From positions 186,001 to 250,000 of the forward strand of contig JAJDDF010000006.1 of NCBI GenBank assembly GCA_029260455.1: a DNA stretch of 64,000 bases, given 5' to 3'. The translations under genes and the position numbers were made by a program. The DNA comes from Phycisphaerales bacterium (GTDB taxonomy: Bacteria; Planctomycetota; Phycisphaerae; Phycisphaerales; UBA1924). The notes beneath the pieces were generated by a model that saw only the letters and a program-made list of their open reading frames with translations, had not been told where the DNA came from and did not search any database. Shown here piece by piece: positions 36,710 through 45,720 of the stretch; the first letter of the stretch is position 1, and every line of letters starts with the position of its first letter.

Positions 36710-37051
36710 TCAGGTCGCTGCGCCAACCGCTTCATCAAGCGCCGCCGCAAGATCACCCTTGCCCGTCATGCCAACAAAACGCTTCGCCACCTCGCCGCCT
36801 TTGAAGACAAGCACCGTCGGAATCGCAGTCACCTGATACTTCATCGCGAAATTCGGCTCGGAGTCAATATTTACCTTGCCAACCTTCACGCGGCCCTCAT
36901 ACTCACCTGCCAGCGCCTCAATCGTGGGCGTCAGCATCCGGCACGGCATGCACCACTCGGCCCAGAAATCGACAAGCACCGGCTCCTCTGATTGCAAAAT
37001 TTCTTTCTCAAAATCCGCGTCCGTGAACTCGTGAACGTTCTTGCCTGCCAT
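36710..37051 (-). CDS. trxA: Thioredoxin
   Basis: 113 aa from MAGKNVHEFT, with GAGGAG upstream; in-frame sequence further upstream is not translated in my reading. The classic fold has VLVDFWAEWCMPCRML (active-site CxxC with Met where Gly is usual), IDSEPNFAMKYQVTAIPT with the cis-proline, and VFKGGEVAKRFVG. It is a cytoplasmic disulfide reductase. It converges on lgt with a 14-base gap. Confidence 0.94.
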   Translation of the reverse strand: MAGKNVHEFTDADFEKEILQSEEPVLVDFWAEWCMPCRMLTPTIEALAGEYEGRVKVGKVNIDSEPNFAMKYQVTAIPTVLVFKGGEVAKRFVGMTGKGDLAAALDEAVGAAT

Positions 37052-37164
37052 GGGTCTACTCCTCGAGTGGGTCCGAAAATGTGTCGGCAAGCTGAAGTTT
37101 AGCCGCCACAATAGGCCGAGGCCACTTCCCCGTGTCCTACTCACAAACTCGCGAGGACCGGGCT

Positions 37165-38085
37165 TTATTCCCTGCCCAATTCCCTACTCAGGGCCGCCGA
37201 ATTCTTCCCCCTGTCCTGCCCCGAGAATGCCCGAACATGCCCCACCACATCATGCACCCGAAACAGGCGGACACCCGCCCGGGCCATCACCAGCGCAAGA
37301 TCCACCGATGCCTCCAGGCGATCCCCCACCGTAATGGGGTGATCCGTGGACCGCGAAATACCCACAAAGCTCTTGCGGCTCACCGCACCAAGCACCGGAA
37401 ACCCGAGTGCAAGAATACTTGACATATTTTTAATCAATTCGTGATTCTGTTCCACCGTCTTGCCAAACCCAAGCCCGGGGTCAAGCACTAGGGCATCGCG
37501 CGACACGCCCGCAGCAATCGCAATCGCTGCGCGCTCTTTAAGAAAATCGCACACCTCCTGCACAACGCCATTTTCATACACCGGCGCATTCTGATACGCA
37601 TTCGAATACACATCCGCATCCGGCGGACGCAGGCGATGCATGAGAATCAACCCAACCCCGCGCTCCGAAGCCAGCGCGAACATCTCTGGTGAGTCCCGCC
37701 CCGCAGAAACATCATTGATGATTTCTGCGCCCGCATCGATTGCCGCTCGTGCCACTTCCACAAGAGTTGTGTCAATACTGATCGGCACGGCAACACTCGC
37801 ATCGCGAATCGCACGAATCACTGGCACAATGCGCGAAATCTGCTCTTCCGCCGTCACGCGCTGCGCACCAGGGCGGGTCGATTCACCGCCAATATCTAGG
37901 GCCGCGGCCCCCGCCTCGACCATCGCACATGCTGCCACGCACGCCTCTTGCGCATCAATACATCGGCTTTCATCAAAAAATGAATCCGGCGTGACATTCA
38001 CGATGCCGATCACGCGGGCACGATCAAGCACTATTGATCGATCCACGCCGATGCGCCAAACCAAAGCACTATGTAATGTCTGCAT
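37165..38085 (-). CDS. folP: Dihydropteroate synthase
   Basis: 306 aa. The DHPS signature blocks are IVNVTPDSFFDE, ALDIGGESTRPGA, EIINDVSAGRD, LDPGLGFGKTVEQN and GAVSRKSFVG, with RVHDVVGH near the C-terminus. It condenses 4-aminobenzoate with the pterin pyrophosphate in folate synthesis. The gene is divergent from trpD with 58 bases between starts. Confidence 0.95.
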   Translation of the reverse strand: MQTLHSALVWRIGVDRSIVLDRARVIGIVNVTPDSFFDESRCIDAQEACVAACAMVEAGAAALDIGGESTRPGAQRVTAEEQISRIVPVIRAIRDASVAVPISIDTTLVEVARAAIDAGAEIINDVSAGRDSPEMFALASERGVGLILMHRLRPPDADVYSNAYQNAPVYENGVVQEVCDFLKERAAIAIAAGVSRDALVLDPGLGFGKTVEQNHELIKNMSSILALGFPVLGAVSRKSFVGISRSTDHPITVGDRLEASVDLALVMARAGVRLFRVHDVVGHVRAFSGQDRGKNSAALSRELGRE

Positions 38086-38143
38086 CTCCAGTGCTGTTTC
38101 CCTTATGCGCTCATCGGCGCCGCCAAGTGTAGGCTACACACCC

Positions 38144-39178
38144 ATGCACGACACCCTGCACCAACTCGCCTGTGGAACACCGCTCACCGAAGCTCAGGCG
38201 GATGCCGCATTTGAAGATGTCCTCGCCGGGCGCGCCGATATCGCTCAGGTCGCGGCCCTACTCGCGCTCCTCGCCCGCAACGGCATCACCGTTGATGAAC
38301 TGGTTGGCGCTGCCCGCGCCATGCGCAGGCACGTCACCCGCGTGCCAATCGATATTGCCTCCCTGGATGGCCACATTGTCGACACCTGCGGCACGGGCGG
38401 TGCGCCAAAAACATTCAATATCTCAACCGCTGCCGCCATCATCGCCGCCGCCGCTCGTGGCCCAAATGGCCAGCGTGTCTACGTCGCGAAACACGGCAAC
38501 CGATCGCGCACCGGGCGCGGCTCTGCAGAAGTGCTCATGCAGCTCGGCATCAATGTCAATGCATCTCCTGAAACGCAAGCGACATGCCTGCACAACACCG
38601 GCGTGTGCTTTTGCTTTGCCATTCATCATCACCCCGCGATGAAACACGCCGTTGGCCCGCGTAAAAGCCTCGGCTTCCCAACAATCTTCAACTTGCTCGG
38701 GCCATTGACCAACCCCGCAGGGACTGCCCGCCAGCTCCTTGGTGTGTATGACAAAAAATATGTTCGCCTCGTTGCTGATGCACTTGCATTGCTTGGCTCT
38801 GAGCGCGCCATGGTTGCCCATGGCACCGATGGCCTCGATGAAATCACCACCACCGCCCCCACTGCGATCGCCCATGTCCGCAATGGCGATGTTGATGAAA
38901 CACGCTTCGATGCCGCCGAATGTGGCATCGCCCGCGCCCAACTCGATGACCTGTGCATCAGCACACTCGAAGACGCTGCGGCCCTCATTCTGGCCATCCT
39001 CTCGGGCAAAGGACCAACCGCGCCAACCGATATTGCACTGATCAATGCCGCCGCCGCCCTTGTGGTGGGCGATGCCTGCCCGGATATGCAAAGCGCCCTT
39101 GATGCTGCCCGTCAGGCAATATCCAATGGCACCGCTGAACGCACACTTCAAGAACTCTCCGCAGCAAGCGCCGCCTGA
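38144..39178 (+). CDS. trpD: Anthranilate phosphoribosyltransferase
   Basis: 344 aa from ATG 38144, the usual family length; the open frame upstream runs through folP antisense and is not coding. Motifs are VDTCGTGGAPKTFNIST (PRPP-binding glycine loop), KHGNRSRTGRGSAEVL and NLLGPLTNPAGTARQLLGV. It transfers phosphoribose to anthranilate in tryptophan synthesis. No other trp gene is next to it here. Confidence 0.95.
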   Translation: MHDTLHQLACGTPLTEAQADAAFEDVLAGRADIAQVAALLALLARNGITVDELVGAARAMRRHVTRVPIDIASLDGHIVDTCGTGGAPKTFNISTAAAIIAAAARGPNGQRVYVAKHGNRSRTGRGSAEVLMQLGINVNASPETQATCLHNTGVCFCFAIHHHPAMKHAVGPRKSLGFPTIFNLLGPLTNPAGTARQLLGVYDKKYVRLVADALALLGSERAMVAHGTDGLDEITTTAPTAIAHVRNGDVDETRFDAAECGIARAQLDDLCISTLEDAAALILAILSGKGPTAPTDIALINAAAALVVGDACPDMQSALDAARQAISNGTAERTLQELSAASAA

Positions 39179-39188
39179 GTGCATCCCA

Positions 39189-39223
39189 AAAATGAAAAAC
39201 GCCCCCGCGCGTGCGAGGGCGTT
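39189..39223 (-). terminator. Intrinsic terminator of the metalloprotease gene
   Basis: On the minus strand, AACGCCC, a 12-base loop and GGGCGTT form a stem followed by TTTCATTTTT. It lies 28 bases after the protease stop. It may also slow trpD transcripts from the other side. Confidence 0.7.
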
Positions 39224-39250
39224 GTTGATATTTTCAACAGTTACTTCGAC

Positions 39251-42178
39251 TCAGCGCTGTTGCTGCACCTTGCCATCTTCACCGAATAAAATGATCTGCA
39301 CACCGCCGCCGCCCATGTCATTGGCGTTGTAGATGTACTGAGCATCTAGGAAGCGATCGATTTTCGCCATCTGCTCACTCAGGTGCGTGCTGGTATACGC
39401 ATCAAGCTTGCCAGCATTGCCGCCCCCGAGCAGCTCACTCATCTTGCCCTTGACGGTGCGCAACGTGCTCATCGCAATCGTTGAAGTTGGCTTGCCAGCG
39501 CCACCCCACATGCCGCCGGGCTGTGCCAGATCGATCAGGCGATCGACGTGCTCCGACTGCAAGTTCCGACGCATGTTGGAGATCATTGGCTTGCGCACCG
39601 TAAACTGGCGCATCACCTTGCCGTCGAGCTCACTCCACACTTCCGCGTTTATTGACTCGAACAATTCCGGCAATGTCAACGTGTCCTGATCCGCTGGCAC
39701 AATGAATTCATTGGAATACACATTGCTCAATGTGTCCGGATTCAATAGCCGCGTGAGCGTTGATGATTGAATCCCAAGGATTCGATCATGTAAGGGCCAC
39801 ATCGGGTTTTCACCGGCCCGACCGCCCGGATCAAAGAAGCTGTCGATCGCCATGTGCTGAAGCATCTCCGGCGTCAGGCCATACGCTTCATCGCGGAATG
39901 CATTTTCAAGCACAAACGCAAGCGCTTCACGCTGCTTCTCAACTTCAACCGGCACCACAGACGGACGCTCATCGGGATCGCCCTTCTTGTCGCGATTCAC
40001 ATACGCCCCGCCAATCCAGTCTGATGAGATCGACAGCGCACCGGAATGCTCGCGAATCGACAGCAAGTACCCGCGCCGCGCCTTCGCCCAACTCTGACCT
40101 TCCTTCACATACTTGGTCAGAAGGTTGTCGCGATACAGCCGGGCAAGGTTCATCTTCTGACGGCAATATTCAATTGGGTCCGACGTCATGTCATACCGCT
40201 TGGCAAGTGGATCAGGCCCAATCGTGTCTTCATCGGTGCCGTAGACCAGCTCCGGATCAGCAACGCGCTCAAGCACCTTCTCAGGCTTGTCAAACGTGTA
40301 GCCATACTCAATGGCCCACATGTCGTAGGGGCCAATATCGATCGGTCCGAAATCCCCTTGCACACCCTTGCCAGTCAAATTGACATTCAGAGGCGTGTAA
40401 TCCATCACCGACGTGCAGAACGACTTCCTGCCCTTGAACTCCTCAGAGTTCATCTCATCAAACGAATACACACTCGACGCCTTGAAATTGTGACGCAACC
40501 CCATGGTGTGCCCGGCTTCATGCGCCACGAGGTCCGCAAGCAACGGCCCGACGAATTCCGCAGGCACGCCATCCAGCAGTTCGCGATCGTCATCCTCATC
40601 GCCTTCGCTGCCTTCACCGTCTTCTCCATCGGCGCCCACCGCATCCATCAGATCCATATAGCCGCGCATCATGGCCATGGAATACGCCTTGCCATTGGCT
40701 GCAGCACACATGCCATTGAACTGCGAACGTGACCCCACAAGACCGTCGTATTCATCATCGCCATACAGCGTTGTATCTACACATGCAAAGGGATCAGTGT
40801 GATTGCACCCCGACGCCTTGTGCTCTGCGCGTTCACGCAAAATCTGTTCGCGGCGTGATGGGTCCGCAAGACGCAGACGCGGATCCCACTGCGGACGCGA
40901 TTCAAGCCACGCAAGCGTGTTCGCGCCCATGCCATCCATCAACACCTGCGTCATGATGTCTTCCCACTGCATGCGAAATACACGCAGCCATCCATCAGTC
41001 AACACGATGTCAGCATCAAGAATCTCACCAGTCAGCGGATTCGCACGCGATGGGCCAATGGCCGTTGAAATATCATTGCTCACCCACACGAGGAAGTTGT
41101 AGCGCGAATCCTCGGGGTCCTTATCCATGTGCGCGCCCGTGGTCTTGTCCTGGTAATACACCTCGATTGCATCGCGAATGCCGATCGCTTCAAACGCCCG
41201 GTTCCATGACAACACACCCTGACGCACATACGGGCGATAGCGCACGGGCACCGTGTGCTCGATGTAGAAAATGATCGGTTCCTTGGGTGGGCTCAATTTG
41301 AGCGATGGGTCACGCTTCTCAAGATTCCACCGATTCACATAGCGAACCCATTTTTCTTCTGAATTGTACTTGCCAAGGTCGCGGTAGAACGTCGTGAAAT
41401 AGCCCACGCGATTGTCCGCCACGCGCGGCTTATACCCCGTGCGTTCCGGCACCAACCGAATCGAATAGGCATACGTCGTCAGACGCCCACCATTTGAGGG
41501 TGCTTCAAACGACAATTCGACATTCTCAGGAAATGCCTTGGCTTTGACGATCTTCGCAAGCTTTGCGTTGATCTGCTGCGCCTGGCGACCAAAGAACTCA
41601 CCCGCCTTGCCCACAAGCAGCGCATCACCATCAATCACCGGCCCGCCGCCCGGCCCCATCGTCACGATGGGCACATCAAGGGCGACCCGATCTGTAAACG
41701 TTCGCTTGACCGAGGCTTTTGATTCTGGATCACCAGATGAGCGCGTGCCAAGCTGCGGTTCGATCAGCGCCAAACGCTTGTCAAAACGCTCCCACTTCAC
41801 ATACCCATCGGCACCCTGCAACCCCGCCCATGTCGAACCGGCCTTCACCGTCATGGACATGAGAATCTTTTGATGCTCGAAGTTGCGCGGCAGTTCAATG
41901 AGCACCTGCCCATCTTTTGCGCGCGTATACACCGTGTAGAGGCTCTCCTTGCCGTCGGCGGTCGATACTACTTTCTTGTAGTCCTTCGCCACCTTCTTGA
42001 ATGGCGGGAATTCTGGCTTCTCTTCCTCACCACCATTCTTACCACTGGCGGCTTTCATCTTCGCCAACATCTCCGGTGACATATGTGGTGCCGCATCAGA
42101 CTGCGCTAGCGCACTCCACGACATCGTCGCTCCCAATGCACCCGCAAGGGCACAAACCAACAGCCTGCTCGATGGCAT
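39251..42178 (-). CDS. Large secreted zinc-dependent metalloprotease (DUF5117/DUF5118 type)
   Basis: 975 aa from MPSSRLLVCA, with AGGAG upstream. The signal peptide ends near SALAQ. The N-terminal half matches the DUF5118/DUF5117 pattern (RVADNRVGYFTTFYRDL, NRWNLEKRDP, PIIFYIEHTVPVRYRPYVRQ). The extended zinc motif HEAGHTMGLRHNF lies near residue 555, preceded by an acidic linker (EDGEGSEGDEDDD). Such proteins act outside the cytoplasm as peptidases; the substrate is unknown. Confidence 0.9.
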   Translation of the reverse strand: MPSSRLLVCALAGALGATMSWSALAQSDAAPHMSPEMLAKMKAASGKNGGEEEKPEFPPFKKVAKDYKKVVSTADGKESLYTVYTRAKDGQVLIELPRNFEHQKILMSMTVKAGSTWAGLQGADGYVKWERFDKRLALIEPQLGTRSSGDPESKASVKRTFTDRVALDVPIVTMGPGGGPVIDGDALLVGKAGEFFGRQAQQINAKLAKIVKAKAFPENVELSFEAPSNGGRLTTYAYSIRLVPERTGYKPRVADNRVGYFTTFYRDLGKYNSEEKWVRYVNRWNLEKRDPSLKLSPPKEPIIFYIEHTVPVRYRPYVRQGVLSWNRAFEAIGIRDAIEVYYQDKTTGAHMDKDPEDSRYNFLVWVSNDISTAIGPSRANPLTGEILDADIVLTDGWLRVFRMQWEDIMTQVLMDGMGANTLAWLESRPQWDPRLRLADPSRREQILRERAEHKASGCNHTDPFACVDTTLYGDDEYDGLVGSRSQFNGMCAAANGKAYSMAMMRGYMDLMDAVGADGEDGEGSEGDEDDDRELLDGVPAEFVGPLLADLVAHEAGHTMGLRHNFKASSVYSFDEMNSEEFKGRKSFCTSVMDYTPLNVNLTGKGVQGDFGPIDIGPYDMWAIEYGYTFDKPEKVLERVADPELVYGTDEDTIGPDPLAKRYDMTSDPIEYCRQKMNLARLYRDNLLTKYVKEGQSWAKARRGYLLSIREHSGALSISSDWIGGAYVNRDKKGDPDERPSVVPVEVEKQREALAFVLENAFRDEAYGLTPEMLQHMAIDSFFDPGGRAGENPMWPLHDRILGIQSSTLTRLLNPDTLSNVYSNEFIVPADQDTLTLPELFESINAEVWSELDGKVMRQFTVRKPMISNMRRNLQSEHVDRLIDLAQPGGMWGGAGKPTSTIAMSTLRTVKGKMSELLGGGNAGKLDAYTSTHLSEQMAKIDRFLDAQYIYNANDMGGGGVQIILFGEDGKVQQQR

Positions 42179-42326
42179 CGCCTCACTCCTGTTCAAATCT
42201 GTTTTTCGTCCCACCGGCCCAAAGCCGACTCACCCGTTATCGGCACATTTGACTCGCAAGTCAGGCCGGTCTTTGGGCATCTGAATGGTTATATGCCGCA
42301 ACAGGCCATGGGTTTCGCCCCAGAAG

Positions 42327-43361
42327 CTATTCACGCGCCGATTCCACCATCGACGACGCTTCTCCCATCCCCCCGGCTCCCGGAAGCGTGCCCTCGACGA
42401 TCGCAACCCCAAGACTAGTCGCCACAAACAGTGCCGCCGCTGCCTGAAACGCCCGATCTCGCCACGCCAGTTCCGTCGGATCGTCATACCCCCCACCATC
42501 AAGTGCAATGATCGTCCGCAGCAGCCCGAAAGTGGCTGGCAGCAAGGTCAACCACAGCAAATTGAACCCAAGCACCGGCGCATCGGGGCGCGACTGCACA
42601 TAAAACGCATAGCCGCCCAGAGTCATCACGCCCGTAACCACCACCGCCATCTGAAGAAAGTCATCCGAATACAGCTTCTGCACGCGCCGATGCGCCACCG
42701 CAAGCCCCTCACCGCCCGATGCACCCGGAGTCTCACCCTGAGCCGCAAGGAGTACGCGACGTTCTCCAAGTCGCTTACCAAGAGCCAGAAACATCGACAA
42801 GAAAAATGTGACATTCAAGAGCCACACCGTGGGCTCAATCCCCACCGCTGCGCACCCACCCATCATGCGCAGGACAAACCCTATCGCAAGACTCATCACA
42901 TCCGCAATCGCCACATGCTTGAGCCAAACTGAATACAGCATCACATTGCCAACATGCACGCCCACCGCCACCGCAGTCCATTGACGCATCGGCATGGGCA
43001 ACAACACAACTGCTGACATGCCCGCAGCAAACAACACCAACGCATACACCATCGCCACGCCCGGAGGCACCTGACCTGATGCAACCGGGCGATTCTTCTT
43101 GCGCGGATGCAGTTGATCCGCTTCTCGATCAAATAAATCATTCATCACATAACACGCTGACGACGCCAGCGCAAATGCGATCGCTGTCACCACTCCCGCC
43201 TTCACGATCTCTGTCGCATCGCCGCCAGAGCGCATGAGGTCGCGCAGCCCGTAAAACGGTCCGAGCAGGCAAAAAACAGACTTCGACCACTGCGCCGGTC
43301 GCGCCAGCCGCAATAGCGCACTCGCGGGCAAACGTGTTCTTGTCCGTGCTTCAACGCTCAT
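42327..43361 (-). CDS. UbiA-family prenyltransferase (decaprenyl-phosphate phosphoribosyltransferase-like)
   Basis: 344 aa, about eight TM helices. The UbiA motif is YVMNDLFDREADQLHPRKKN, and RPAQWSKSVFCLLGP at the N-terminus is typical of the DPPR-synthase branch. Members join a polyprenyl phosphate to phosphoribose or another group. Its start overlaps the stop of the methyltransferase gene (ATGA), so the two are coupled. The substrate is uncertain. Confidence 0.85.
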   Translation of the reverse strand: MSVEARTRTRLPASALLRLARPAQWSKSVFCLLGPFYGLRDLMRSGGDATEIVKAGVVTAIAFALASSACYVMNDLFDREADQLHPRKKNRPVASGQVPPGVAMVYALVLFAAGMSAVVLLPMPMRQWTAVAVGVHVGNVMLYSVWLKHVAIADVMSLAIGFVLRMMGGCAAVGIEPTVWLLNVTFFLSMFLALGKRLGERRVLLAAQGETPGASGGEGLAVAHRRVQKLYSDDFLQMAVVVTGVMTLGGYAFYVQSRPDAPVLGFNLLWLTLLPATFGLLRTIIALDGGGYDDPTELAWRDRAFQAAAALFVATSLGVAIVEGTLPGAGGMGEASSMVESARE

Positions 43362-44173
43362 GAATCATCATCCTCATCGGGCGGTGTCGCACTCGCTGAC
43401 AATGGAGGCCCACTCGCTTCTTTATTCCCGTCGACCGGCGCACCAACAGGCGATTGCCACACAGCCATGTATTGCAACGCATTGCCAAACACCATATTCA
43501 CACCAAATGGGTACAGCTTGATCGAACGGTGCTCCATCACCACTGCCGCTCCGAAGCGCTTCGCCATCGCCTGCCACTCCGCCCGTGTGTGATATCGATA
43601 CAGACACTTCACGCCATACGGCGCATTCGCCGCCCAGTCGATGAACGACACTCGAGCCTGCGCGAGTGGTCCTTTGATCTGATGGTCCTTAATGATCAGA
43701 AACCGCCCCGCAACTCGAAGGCATTCACCAAGCAATTCGTCCGGCTCCTCCTCGTGGTGCAACACATCCGCCAGAATCACCACGTCATACGCCCCATCTG
43801 CGAACGGCATCGCCCCGCCACCGTATGCATGCACAGTGATGGGCTCCCCTCCCCGAACATGCCGTTCAAGACCCTCGACCACTAATTCGCGGGGTGCCTC
43901 GGGCGAATTCATCAGGCCCTTCCCAAGCGTCCCAACCCCGCACCCGACATCCAGAACCCGGTCCCCCTGCTTCAAATGGGGCGCGATGAGCCCCAAGAGT
44001 GTGCGCAGCCTCGCCTCATACACCGGGCGGTGCATCGCAGCCATGACAGCCTGGATCGGAGAAACTTTCGCCACCGTGATCCTTCCATCGGCACCATCGG
44101 GCCCATTGCCGATAGTGATGTCGTATCGATCGGTCTCAATTGCCGATCCTACTCCCCTGACCCGATGATGCAC
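43358..44173 (-). CDS. Class I SAM-dependent methyltransferase
   Basis: Up to 271 aa. The SAM-binding motif I is RVLDVGCGVGTLGKG, with DVVILADVLHHEEEPDELL as the post-motif and FLIIKDHQIKG after it. The GTG at 44173 would overlap the divergent gene's start by nine bases; a later start near residue 5 or at VAKVSPIQAV is plausible. Its ATGA coupling to the UbiA gene suggests a shared lipid or glycolipid pathway. Confidence 0.82.
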   Translation of the reverse strand: MHHRVRGVGSAIETDRYDITIGNGPDGADGRITVAKVSPIQAVMAAMHRPVYEARLRTLLGLIAPHLKQGDRVLDVGCGVGTLGKGLMNSPEAPRELVVEGLERHVRGGEPITVHAYGGGAMPFADGAYDVVILADVLHHEEEPDELLGECLRVAGRFLIIKDHQIKGPLAQARVSFIDWAANAPYGVKCLYRYHTRAEWQAMAKRFGAAVVMEHRSIKLYPFGVNMVFGNALQYMAVWQSPVGAPVDGNKEASGPPLSASATPPDEDDDS

Positions 44174-45649
44174 CCAGACACAATCCCGACCCCCACACCC
44201 ACCAAACGCCCGTCAAGGCGCTGGATATGGCTCTTCGCGCTCCTCGCAGCCCACCTGGTCCTCGTCGCCCCGGGCATGGTGAGCCATTTTGCAAGCCCGG
44301 AGCGCGTCTCCCGATACGGCAAGGAAGAGGGGGCCAAACCCGTGCCCATTGAATGGCGCGACGCCGACGGCTACCACCTACCAACCATCGACGACATGCG
44401 CAAGCAATGGCCCACGATCGACATCGTGCACTACGACGCGGCCACCGCCCCGGGCTATCACGCGTTCATGTCAACCATCGCCATCGCCGCCGGCGGACGC
44501 ACACAGAATGTCGATCCGCTGCTCTGGATCGTCAACTTGCTTGTGGGCCTCTCCCTCATCACCACCGCATTTGTGATTTCAACACGCTTCGTCAGCCATC
44601 GTGCATCATTTTTTCTCACCCTCCCATTGGCAAGTTGTTCCTACGTTGTTGCCAGTTCCACGTGGCTCACAACAGACAACGCTGCCCTCTTGTTCGCAGC
44701 GCTCGTCCTTGGTGGCGCTGCAAGCACCACAATGACCACTGGCCGCACATTGCGCCTTGGCATCTACGCCGCCCTCGCCACATCCATTCGCCAAAGTTAC
44801 GCCTGGCTTGCTACACCGATCGTGCTCGCTGGTGTACTTGCATCACCGCTGCGCCGGTTCGCCCCCGCACCGTTCCACACACAAACTGAAACATCCACCA
44901 GATGGAACCAGTTGACCTTCGCATCGCTCGCCGCCGCCATGCCACTTCTGATCGTTGGCATTTTCATCACACTCTGGGGCGGCCTGCTGCCACAATCAAC
45001 AGAACCATGGTCCGGGCATCATAATCTTGGTCCAAACCTTGCAACCCCTGCCTTTGCACTCTCCCTCATTGCACTCTTTGGCGTCTGGTATGTGCCGCTC
45101 GTATGGGCAGAACTCTGCGCACTGGTCAAGAAACCTTCTTCCGGGCTTCTCATTGCGGGAATCGGATTCGTCGCTGCAGTCGTTGTGCCCACCGCGTCCA
45201 CAAACTCCAGCTTTGTGCGAGGCACCGCACAATGGAAGATGCGGAACTATGGCGCGCTGTGGCAGGCCGCTGATGCCGTGCCAACAATCGCTGACCGATC
45301 ATTGCTCTTTGCCATCCTTGCCCCTGCGGGCGCACTGATGCTCCTGCTTTTGTACCGCGCTGCGCGTTCCGCTTCTCGGGGGCCGCAATCACTCATTCTG
45401 CTGCTTTCGCTCTCCGGCTGGCTCGCCGCACAAACCATGAACTCCATGGCGTGGCAGCGCTATTTCGAACCCATCACACTTCTTGCACTTGGCTTCCTTG
45501 CGGCAATGTGTGGACGCCATGCATGGGAGAGCGCCCGCCCAATGCGACGCCGCCTGATGATCGCAGGACCAACTGTCTTGACCATCGCGTTGCTCGCCAT
45601 CACGATCCTCAAGAGACACCTGCCCGCATTGGACTATGCTTTTGGGTAA
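44165..45649 (+). CDS. Polytopic membrane protein, GT-C/ALG10-like
   Basis: 494 aa from ATG 44165 (a second ATG follows at once). The N-terminal TM (WIWLFALLAAHLVLVAPG) is followed by an acidic loop (EWRDADGYHLPTIDDMRKQW), and about ten further TMs are visible. The loop position and a later TTDNAALLFAALVLGG segment resemble GT-C enzymes of the DIE2/ALG10 group. It may transfer a sugar from a lipid carrier. The assignment is tentative; it could be another membrane glycosyltransferase. Confidence 0.62.
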   Translation: MMHPDTIPTPTPTKRPSRRWIWLFALLAAHLVLVAPGMVSHFASPERVSRYGKEEGAKPVPIEWRDADGYHLPTIDDMRKQWPTIDIVHYDAATAPGYHAFMSTIAIAAGGRTQNVDPLLWIVNLLVGLSLITTAFVISTRFVSHRASFFLTLPLASCSYVVASSTWLTTDNAALLFAALVLGGAASTTMTTGRTLRLGIYAALATSIRQSYAWLATPIVLAGVLASPLRRFAPAPFHTQTETSTRWNQLTFASLAAAMPLLIVGIFITLWGGLLPQSTEPWSGHHNLGPNLATPAFALSLIALFGVWYVPLVWAELCALVKKPSSGLLIAGIGFVAAVVVPTASTNSSFVRGTAQWKMRNYGALWQAADAVPTIADRSLLFAILAPAGALMLLLLYRAARSASRGPQSLILLLSLSGWLAAQTMNSMAWQRYFEPITLLALGFLAAMCGRHAWESARPMRRRLMIAGPTVLTIALLAITILKRHLPALDYAFG

Positions 45650-45660
45650 AAGCCCTTGGA

Positions 45661-45688
45661 TAAAAGAAAACCCGCCAAAACGCGGGTT
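45661..45688 (-). terminator. Intrinsic terminator between convergent genes
   Basis: AACCCGC, a six-base loop and GCGGGTT (45669-45688). On the minus strand this is followed by TTCTTTTA, so it ends the leftward ugd transcript. The plus-strand side has only a weak T-run. Confidence 0.7.
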
Positions 45689-45720
45689 GTGTGATCTATT
45701 GAATAGTGATCTTGCCGCGC

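Noticed and set aside
37640-38143. N-terminal extension of trpD through the folP region
   Set aside because: It would add 168 residues antisense to folP. The conserved TrpD length and the ATG at 38144 fit the family.
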